This document shows positions 21,325 to 26,890 of a stretch of DNA of 26,890 bases, piece by piece. Source of the DNA: an uncultured Bacteroidales bacterium (GTDB taxonomy: Bacteria > Bacteroidota > Bacteroidia > Bacteroidales > Paludibacteraceae); the NCBI GenBank assembly GCA_937910305.1, contig CALEPS010000159.1, forward strand, positions 1 to 26,890, given 5' to 3'. The stretch's first letter is position 1; each line of letters opens with the position of its first letter. A program made the translations under genes and the position numbers. The notes under the pieces were generated by a model that saw only the letters and a program-made list of their open reading frames with translations, was not told the origin of the DNA and made no database searches.

Positions 21325-22579
21325 TTTTGACGAATTAGCACTAAGTGATGAGGTCTTGGATGCGTTGTGGGACATGCACTTCGACGAGTGTACCCCGGTG
21401 CAGGAAAAGACAATACCGATCATCCTGGAGGGTCACGATGTGATTTCGTGCGCCCAGACAGGAACGGGCAAGACAGCGGCATATATCCTGCCGTTGCTCA
21501 CTAACCTTGCCTTCGACGACCATGACCCGGACAAACTGAATGCTATCATTATGGCGCCTACACGCGAACTGGCGCAGCAGATAGACCGGCAGATGGAGGG
21601 ATTCGGATTTTATGTCCCCTTCTCCTCCGTGGCTGTCTATGGCGGCAAGGACAACGGAGCCTGGGGAACGCAAGTGACCGGACTGCAGAAAGGAGCGGAC
21701 ATCGTCATAGCTACTCCGGGACGCCTCCTCAGCCAAATGAATATATACGACATTGATTTCTCCGGCGTCAGGTATTTCATTCTGGACGAAGCCGACCGGA
21801 TGCTCGACATGGGCTTCTACGACGATATCATGACAATCGTCCGCAAACTACCCAAGGACCGCCAGACGATCCTGTTTTCCGCTACCATGCCGGACAACAT
21901 CCGCCGCATGGCGAAAGCAATCATGCGTGACCCCAAAGAGGTGCAGATAGCCGTCTCACGTCCGCCCGAGACGATCCACCAGATGCATGAGTTTGTGGAG
22001 GAGAACAAAAAAGTGGAAGCGGTTCTCTCAACTCTCAACTCTCAACTCTCAACTACAGGAGCACCTTTGAACAAGGTGATCCTGTTCGCCGGCAAGAAAC
22101 AGCGTGTGAAAGAGCTCACGCGCACGTTGCGTTCGTTACATATTGACGCGCGCGCAATGCATAGCGATCTGGAGCAGGCGGAGAGAGACCAGGTGATGCT
22201 GGACTTCCGGAACGGCAAGGTAGGAGTCCTGGTGGCAACCGACGTAGTCGCACGAGGTATAGACGTGACGGACGTACCGCTCGTGATCAATTATGACGTA
22301 CCGCACGACCCGGAGGATTACGTTCACCGTATCGGCCGTACCGCCAGAGCGGAGAACAGCGGCGAAGCCATGACGCTGGTCTCACCGGAGGATATGGTGT
22401 ATTGGAAAAGGATTGAGCGTTTTCTGAACCCCTCTACAGGTGGCGGATCCGCCACTCGTTCGGATAAAGGTTGTTCTGGCGGCTCCCGACGTTCTTCGCG
22501 AAACCGAGGGGGACACCCTCATAGGTCAAAAGGACGAGGCCGAGGGGCACATCGGGGAGGGTCAAAGCCTCAGTCCTGA
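21320..22579 (+). CDS. DEAD-box RNA helicase (RhlE-like) with overprinted basic tail
   Basis: This ATP-dependent RNA helicase has 419 residues. The motifs run Q motif (CTPVQEKTIP), Walker A AQTGTGKT, PTRELA, TPGR, DEAD in LDEADRML, SAT in FSATMP, then in the second RecA lobe VLVATDVVARGIDV and HRIGRTARA. Substrate is not predictable; the group acts in ribosome assembly or mRNA decay. A heptad repeat (22028-22055) inserts LSTLNSQLSTT between the lobes. The last 49 codons, from about 22434, lie antisense to the conserved end of rsmF and encode a Gly/Arg/Ser-rich tail (GGSRRSSRNRGGHPHRS). RG-rich tails are normal in this family, but this one is built from complementary rsmF codons. Confidence 0.92.
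   Translation: MYFDELALSDEVLDALWDMHFDECTPVQEKTIPIILEGHDVISCAQTGTGKTAAYILPLLTNLAFDDHDPDKLNAIIMAPTRELAQQIDRQMEGFGFYVPFSSVAVYGGKDNGAWGTQVTGLQKGADIVIATPGRLLSQMNIYDIDFSGVRYFILDEADRMLDMGFYDDIMTIVRKLPKDRQTILFSATMPDNIRRMAKAIMRDPKEVQIAVSRPPETIHQMHEFVEENKKVEAVLSTLNSQLSTTGAPLNKVILFAGKKQRVKELTRTLRSLHIDARAMHSDLEQAERDQVMLDFRNGKVGVLVATDVVARGIDVTDVPLVINYDVPHDPEDYVHRIGRTARAENSGEAMTLVSPEDMVYWKRIERFLNPSTGGGSATRSDKGCSGGSRRSSRNRGGHPHRSKGRGRGAHRGGSKPQS
22028..22055 (+). repeat. TCAACTC heptads inside the helicase gene
   Basis: Three tcaactc units and one tcaacta are read in frame as STLNSQLSTT, between the two helicase lobes. Confidence 0.85.
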
Positions 22580-23777
22580 GATAAGACAGGGCTTGTTCGC
22601 GCGTCAGTGCAATATTAGGGAAGGCTTCCTTGCGGAAGTCTTTCGCCATACTTAGGCTGTGCTGCGGAGCGATACTCTTGCCGCGCTCCTCGCCCAGACC
22701 GAACCCCGTGGAGATACAGGTCAGCTGCGTCGAGAGCCAGTCGATGATCTCTTTGTATTTCAAGGGATAAGCCGTGGCGAAACGGTCGGAATAGCGGATT
22801 GCCCAGTCGTCCGGGTGTTGCAGCCAACTGCGCATGACGGGCAGGTACTCCGGATGCGACATGGCGGTCTCTTTCTTGTTCGCTTTGATCTTGGCAGGAC
22901 TCACAGGCTCGTCCGCATGCTTCTGCAGCGCGCATATATACAGCCCCTCGCCGCGGGTCTTATGAGGATAGAAATGGTAACCGACAGAACCCTCCGTAAT
23001 ACCCCACTCCTGCTCATAGTCGATAGGCAGGATGTCGGCACCCAGCGTGTCGGCGATCCATTCTACGTTCTTCTCGTTCTCTTCGGTATTGAAAGTGCAG
23101 GTGGAGTAGATCAGAATGCCTCCGGGTTTGAGCGCGTCCCATACATCCATGAGAATGGCACGTTGCCGCTCGGCGCACTGCTTGACGGCTTTCAGACTCC
23201 ATTCGGTCCGTGCCTGCTCGTCCTTGCGGAACATGCCCTCGCCGGAGCATGGCGCATCCACCAGAATACAGTCGAACAGATGCCGGCACCTGTCTCCGAA
23301 CTCTTCGGCGGTGTTATGAGTGACAACCGTGTTGCCGTTGCCCCATTTCTGAATATTCTCAGAGAGGATAAACACACGCTGACGCACTACTTCGTTGCTG
23401 ATCAAGAGTCCGTCGGAACCGAGATATTCGCTGATAAGAGTGGATTTGCCACCGGGCGCAGCGCAGAGGTCGAGTACGATAGACGACGAGTCCACATACT
23501 GCTCAAGCACCTGCTGAAGGAACATCGAAGAAGCCTCCTGAACATAATAACATCCGGCGTGGAAGAGCGGATCCAGCGTGAATGGCGGCCGCTCGGAGAG
23601 ATAGTACCCGTCGAGGTGCCAGGGCACTTCGTCCGTGTCACACTCAAAAGTAAGCACGTCCAGTTTGGAATTAAGCCGGATAGAAGTGACCGGCTCGCTC
23701 TCCAAAGCCCGGATCAACAGCTCAGCCTCGGTGCCTAACTGCTGGTGCATGCTCTCTATGAAATCGACTGGTAACAT
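22434..23777 (-). CDS. rsmF: RsmF-like rRNA m5C methyltransferase (NOL1/NOP2/Sun family)
   Basis: This S-adenosylmethionine-dependent enzyme is expected to methylate a cytosine of 16S rRNA, as RsmF does. The 447-residue protein starts at the ATG at 23777 (MLPVDFIESMHQQLG). A longer frame from 23810 would begin upstream of the promoter's -7 element, so it is rejected. The methyltransferase domain shows LDLCAAPGGKSTL (motif I), DAPCSGEGMFRKD (motif IV, with the release Cys) and IYSTCTFN (motif VI, nucleophilic Cys). The C-terminal PUA-like region ends with the conserved pattern GVPLGFAKNVGSRQNNLYPNEWRIR. That last part overlaps the convergent helicase gene by 146 bases. Its promoter is back to back with that of pcrA. 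Confidence 0.92.
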   Translation of the reverse strand: MLPVDFIESMHQQLGTEAELLIRALESEPVTSIRLNSKLDVLTFECDTDEVPWHLDGYYLSERPPFTLDPLFHAGCYYVQEASSMFLQQVLEQYVDSSSIVLDLCAAPGGKSTLISEYLGSDGLLISNEVVRQRVFILSENIQKWGNGNTVVTHNTAEEFGDRCRHLFDCILVDAPCSGEGMFRKDEQARTEWSLKAVKQCAERQRAILMDVWDALKPGGILIYSTCTFNTEENEKNVEWIADTLGADILPIDYEQEWGITEGSVGYHFYPHKTRGEGLYICALQKHADEPVSPAKIKANKKETAMSHPEYLPVMRSWLQHPDDWAIRYSDRFATAYPLKYKEIIDWLSTQLTCISTGFGLGEERGKSIAPQHSLSMAKDFRKEAFPNIALTREQALSYLRTEALTLPDVPLGLVLLTYEGVPLGFAKNVGSRQNNLYPNEWRIRHL

Positions 23778-23787
23778 AAATCGGCTG

Positions 23788-23818
23788 CAAAGGTACAACT
23801 TTTTTTGCACATATCAAA
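23788..23818 (-). promoter_or_regulatory. Promoter for rsmF
   Basis: The minus-strand -7 element TACCTTTG (23795-23788) and the -33 element TTTG (23818-23815) are separated by 19 bases. The transcription start would lie only a few bases before the ATG at 23777, giving a nearly leaderless mRNA. Confidence 0.8.
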
Positions 23819-23835
23819 ATTTTTTCGTACCTTTG
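23804..23835 (+). promoter_or_regulatory. Promoter for the pcrA/uvrD-type helicase gene
   Basis: TTTG at 23804-23807 and TACCTTTG at 23828-23835 are 20 bases apart. It overlaps the divergent rsmF promoter, so the two may compete. The leader to the ATG at 23846 is only a few bases. Confidence 0.8.
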
Positions 23836-23845
23836 CGGCCGAATT

Positions 23846-26110
23846 ATGAATTTTTTAGATCAGTTGAATGACTCGCAACGCGAGGCAGTGACATATACCG
23901 AAGGTGCATCGCTCATCGTAGCGGGTGCCGGTTCGGGCAAGACAAGGGTGCTTACCTACCGTATTGCATACCTGCTGCAGCAGGGCGTTCCCGCCGGACG
24001 CATCATGGCGTTGACCTTTACCAACAAAGCGGCGCGGGAGATGAAAGAACGTATCATGCGTCTTGTGGACGCCCGCGACGCGCGCTATCTGGCGATGGGT
24101 ACCTTCCATAGTGTGTGTACGCGCCTTCTGCGCCCGTACGCGGAGCAATTGGGTTACACGCGCGATTTCTCTATCTACGACACTCCGGACATGAAATCGG
24201 TGATCAAAGGGATATGCAAGGAACGCGGACTGGATGAGAAGGTTTACAAGCCCGGTGCGGTGCAGAGCCGGATTTCGATGGCAAAGAACGGAGGAATAGG
24301 TCCGAGGGAGTATTGCATGAACCAGCAACTGCTGCGGGAGGACCGGGAAGCGAGGATGTATGAGTTCGCTACGGTTTATGAACTCTATCAGATACGGCTG
24401 AAAGCAGCGAACGCTATGGATTTTGACGACCTGCTGATCAATATGCTGCGTCTGCTGGAAGTCTGTCCCGAGGCACGGGAGAAATACAGACAGCAGTTTC
24501 AGTATATCCTGGTGGATGAGTATCAGGACACCAACTACATTCAGTTCCAACTGGTGAAAAAACTGGCAGAGCCGCAGAACAATATCTGCGTTGTAGGAGA
24601 CGACGCGCAAAGTATTTACTCTTTCCGGGGCGCGGACATACGGAACATCCTCAATTTCCGCCAAGTATATCCGAATGCACGGCTCTTTAAATTAGAGCGC
24701 AACTACCGCTCCACACAAACGATCGTTAACGCGGCCAATTCGCTGATACACAAGAATGTGCATCAGATAGAAAAGACGGTTTACTCCGAGAAAGAGGAAG
24801 GTGCCCCGCTGAACTTGCAACCATACATGGACGATAAGACAGAGGCACTCGGCGTAGCGATGAAAATTCAGCGGATGAAACATAAAGGGTATGACTCGTT
24901 CGCCGTGCTATACCGTACGAACGCGCAGAGCCGTGTTATAGAAGGAGAGTTGCGCAAACTCAACATCCCGTACCGCATCTATGGCGGGACGTCGTTTTAC
25001 CAACGCAAAGAGATCAAAGACGCCCTGGGCTATCTCCGTCTGGCTGTGAACGCGCGAGATAACGAAGCACTCCTCCGTATAGTAGGTTTCCCGGGCAGAG
25101 GGATAGGGGAGACGACGATGAAAAAAGTGTCGGCGAACGCGACTGAACACCACCGTTGTTATCTGGATGTGATGCGGGACCCGGACGAGACAGGGCTGGA
25201 CGTGAGCGCGGCTACGAAAAAGAAACTGCAGGCTTTCGCACTTCTGATAGACGGCTATCACGAACAAAGCGAGGAGATGGATGCTTTCCGTTTTGCAGAG
25301 ATGGTAATGCGTACGTCCGGCGTGATGACGGCTCTGGCACTCGACCGTACGGCGGAAGGAATCGACCGCGCGCAGAACGTACAGGAGTTGTTGAATGCTA
25401 TTCATGAGTTTGTGGAAGGAAGGCAGAACGAAGGTATAGACTTCACTCCGGTAACGGATTTCTTGAGCGAAGTAAGTCTCCTGACAGACCAGGACGAGAA
25501 TCTGACAGACACGACGGAACGCGTCACATTAATGACCGTTCATGCCGCGAAGGGGCTGGAGTTCCCTGTTGTGTTCATTGTTGGAATGGAAGAGAACCTC
25601 TTCCCCTCCCAGTTTGCCGTGAGACCGCAGGATATAGAAGAAGAACGGCGGCTGCTGTATGTGGCGATCACACGGGCGATGGAACAATGTTATGTCTCTT
25701 TCGCGCGGCAACGTTTCCGCAACGGCTCTTTCTCCTTCAATTCGCCCAGCAGGTTCTTGAATGATATAGACAAGCGGTATTTTGAAATGACAAGAGCAGT
25801 GAGCGAAGGGGAAAAGGTAACGGCTCCAACCCGCCCGACTATGCCAGCCAACCCGGCTAATCCGGTCATTACGACGGGGCGGACTATGCCGACCAACCCG
25901 ACAAGGCCTGTATCCGGCGCAACAAGCGAGATAGCCTCTTCTGTTTGGAAAGCCGGAGACCGGGTCGCTCACCGTGTCTTCGGAGAAGGTACAGTAACGC
26001 GCATCTACCGCGACGAGGTGACGGAGAATGACAAGATAGAAATCAATTTTGACACACAAGGTACTAAAACGCTCCTTCTGACTCATGCAAAACTGGAGCG
26101 CGCTACATAA
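23846..26110 (+). CDS. pcrA: UvrD/PcrA-family 3'-5' DNA helicase
   Basis: This superfamily 1A helicase acts in DNA repair and replication-transcription conflict resolution. The 754-residue protein shows the full motif set: Q motif LNDSQREAV, Walker A VAGAGSGKTRVL, LTFTNKAAREMKERI, motif II VDEYQDTNYIQ, motif III VVGDDAQSIYSFRGAD, motif IV LERNYRSTQTI, motif V TVHAAKGLEFPVVF and motif VI ERRLLYVAITRA. After the helicase core comes a Pro/Thr/Asn-rich linker with repeated RPTMPANPANP-like words, then a Tudor-like PcrA C-terminal domain (WKAGDRVAHRVFGEGTV), which in PcrA contacts RNA polymerase. The start codon follows closely on the promoter. Confidence 0.95.
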   Translation: MNFLDQLNDSQREAVTYTEGASLIVAGAGSGKTRVLTYRIAYLLQQGVPAGRIMALTFTNKAAREMKERIMRLVDARDARYLAMGTFHSVCTRLLRPYAEQLGYTRDFSIYDTPDMKSVIKGICKERGLDEKVYKPGAVQSRISMAKNGGIGPREYCMNQQLLREDREARMYEFATVYELYQIRLKAANAMDFDDLLINMLRLLEVCPEAREKYRQQFQYILVDEYQDTNYIQFQLVKKLAEPQNNICVVGDDAQSIYSFRGADIRNILNFRQVYPNARLFKLERNYRSTQTIVNAANSLIHKNVHQIEKTVYSEKEEGAPLNLQPYMDDKTEALGVAMKIQRMKHKGYDSFAVLYRTNAQSRVIEGELRKLNIPYRIYGGTSFYQRKEIKDALGYLRLAVNARDNEALLRIVGFPGRGIGETTMKKVSANATEHHRCYLDVMRDPDETGLDVSAATKKKLQAFALLIDGYHEQSEEMDAFRFAEMVMRTSGVMTALALDRTAEGIDRAQNVQELLNAIHEFVEGRQNEGIDFTPVTDFLSEVSLLTDQDENLTDTTERVTLMTVHAAKGLEFPVVFIVGMEENLFPSQFAVRPQDIEEERRLLYVAITRAMEQCYVSFARQRFRNGSFSFNSPSRFLNDIDKRYFEMTRAVSEGEKVTAPTRPTMPANPANPVITTGRTMPTNPTRPVSGATSEIASSVWKAGDRVAHRVFGEGTVTRIYRDEVTENDKIEINFDTQGTKTLLLTHAKLERAT

Positions 26111-26167
26111 CAGTTTTTAATAAAAGATATACTATCATTAAGAAAATAAGTATAAATGACCGTAAAA

Positions 26168-26199
26168 TTTGCCAGAATAAATAAAAAGCAGTACTTTTG
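26168..26199 (+). promoter_or_regulatory. Promoter for the glutathione peroxidase gene
   Basis: TTTG at 26168-26171 and TACTTTTG at 26192-26199 are separated by 20 bases. This shows that an open frame beginning at 26197 cannot be the real start. Confidence 0.75.
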
Positions 26200-26200
26200 T

Positions 26201-26212
26201 ATCGTAAACGAT
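26201..26212. promoter_or_regulatory. Palindrome at the gpx transcription start
   Basis: ATCGTAAACGAT is a 5-bp inverted repeat with a 2-base centre, beginning two bases after the -7 element and covering the expected start site. That is a good place for a repressor, but no regulator can be named. Confidence 0.4.
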
Positions 26213-26232
26213 ATAAATACAAAAAGAATAGG

Positions 26233-26805
26233 ATGAAAAATTTATTAATAATATTACTTACAGTTATGAGTATCTATGATTTTACGGTGTTGGACACCAA
26301 GAAGAATGAAGTGAAGTTGGAGGACTACAAAGGCAAAGTTCTCTTAGTTGTTAATACTGCTACAGGCTGCGGCTTTACGCCCCAGTACGAGGCACTCGAA
26401 AACCTCTATAAGAAATACAAGGACCAGGGGCTGGTAATCCTTGATTTCCCTTGCAACCAGTTCGGTCAGCAAGCTCCGGGCACGGAAGAAGAGATCGTCT
26501 CTTTCTGCCAGCTGAAATACAAAGTATCTTTCCCGCAGTTCGCGAAAATAGAGGTGAACGGCGAGAACGAGAGCCCGGTATTCACCTACCTCAAGGAGAA
26601 CGGTCCGGAGGAGAAATACGAAGGCTTTAAAGCCAAAGCTACCGCTACGATGCTCAAAGGCATCAGCAAGACTTACAAGAAGGACTCCGACATTCGCTGG
26701 AACTTTACCAAGTTCCTCGTGGACAAAGAGGGCAAGGTAGTAGGACGTTTCGCACCCACCACCAAACCCGAAGACATCGAGGCAGAAATAGTAAAACTTT
26801 TATAA
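26233..26805 (+). CDS. gpx: Glutathione peroxidase family protein (thiol peroxidase)
   Basis: This enzyme reduces hydrogen peroxide or lipid hydroperoxides, in bacteria usually with thioredoxin as donor. The protein has 190 residues from 26233. The peroxidatic residue is Cys, not selenocysteine, in VNTATGCGFTPQY. The other catalytic positions are Gln in FPCNQFG and Trp-Asn in IRWNFTKF. The usual family N-terminus begins at MSIYDFTVLD (ATG at 26266), so the first 11 residues, MKNLLIILLTV, are extra: either a short hydrophobic export or anchor segment, or leader read by mistake. The start at 26233 is supported by a purine-rich stretch (aaaagaatagg) before it and by the promoter. Confidence 0.9.
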   Translation: MKNLLIILLTVMSIYDFTVLDTKKNEVKLEDYKGKVLLVVNTATGCGFTPQYEALENLYKKYKDQGLVILDFPCNQFGQQAPGTEEEIVSFCQLKYKVSFPQFAKIEVNGENESPVFTYLKENGPEEKYEGFKAKATATMLKGISKTYKKDSDIRWNFTKFLVDKEGKVVGRFAPTTKPEDIEAEIVKLL

Positions 26806-26826
26806 TTAACTTATATTAACCTTATT

Positions 26827-26881
26827 CCCTCTCACTCGGCATAGAGGGTCCCCGACGCAACTTGCAAAGTTGTGGTGGGGA
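26827..26881. repeat. Tandem stem-loops downstream of gpx (REP-like)
   Basis: ccctct (26827-26832) pairs with agaggg (26843-26848). It is directly followed by a 15-bp hairpin, 26849-26863 with 26867-26881, having a single mismatch, two G-T pairs and a 3-base GCA loop. There is no T-run, so a classical terminator is unlikely. The outer tcccc/gggga recalls the palindromes found in coding regions. Confidence 0.6.
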
Positions 26882-26890
26882 GAGCGGAGG

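Noticed and set aside
23778..23810. N-terminal extension of RsmF
   Set aside because: The extension covers the gene's own -7 element, and the family sequence starts at MLPVDFIE.
26197..26232. N-terminal extension of glutathione peroxidase
   Set aside because: It begins inside the -7 element and reads a Lys/Tyr/Arg-rich leader unlike the family.

Overview
The window joins two unrelated DNAs. Bases 1 to about 1,398 are strongly AT-rich. They hold one uninterrupted minus-strand frame whose C-terminal half is clearly the eukaryotic (or archaeal-type) ribosome-assembly KH protein PNO1/Dim2, preceded in frame by a divergent pepsin-like segment. From about 1,399 onward the DNA is GC-richer and bacterial. 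It is Bacteroidales-like: promoters follow the Bacteroidota pattern (TTTG, 19-20 bp, TAnnTTTG), the order HD protein-lpxD-lpxC-lpxA is typical of the group, and the sirtuin, DUF486 and SDR proteins resemble those of that phylum. Both genes at the join lose their 5' ends (no start for the eukaryotic ORF, no N-terminus for comF), so a chimeric assembly is the simplest explanation.

Layout of the bacterial part: (1) 1399-5308, plus strand: comF remnant, nadB (NAD synthesis), NlpC/P60 peptidase, Sir2-type deacylase. (2) 5319-8447, minus strand: tRNA-Leu(TAA), then a GH53 galactanase lipoprotein, PrsW-type membrane protease, TtcA-like tRNA thiolase and a DUF486 membrane protein. (3) 8531-15825, plus strand: an HD phosphohydrolase from a promoter divergent to the tRNA, lpxD-lpxC-lpxA (early lipid A pathway), glnS, a small HsdR_N-like nuclease-fold protein and phoH. 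(4) aroB on the minus strand, then a 593-bp gene-free region with an orphan promoter and strong inverted repeats. (5) 17456-22579, plus strand: exported thioredoxin-like protein, K+/H+ antiporter, SDR protein with a long C-terminal extension, DEAD-box helicase. (6) rsmF (minus) divergent from a pcrA/uvrD helicase (plus), then a glutathione peroxidase and a terminal hairpin element.

The genes are mostly housekeeping. The striking feature is the amount of short repetitive DNA. One class consists of 4-5 imperfect 7-bp units of differing sequence, found at gene junctions and also in frame inside genes. A second is a G/C-rich palindrome inserted in frame in four genes, giving similar peptides. A third is a 33-bp element found with 30/33 identity and in the same reading frame in the HD gene and aroB. 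A fourth is ATG-rich tracts at gene starts, one of which supplies the same N-terminal MNKCEN to LpxA and GlnRS. Together they suggest dispersed elements that the genome tolerates inside proteins and re-uses as start and stop signals. Other oddities are an LpxC without the FabZ domain normal for this phylum, and a helicase whose basic RG-rich tail is read antisense through the conserved end of rsmF.
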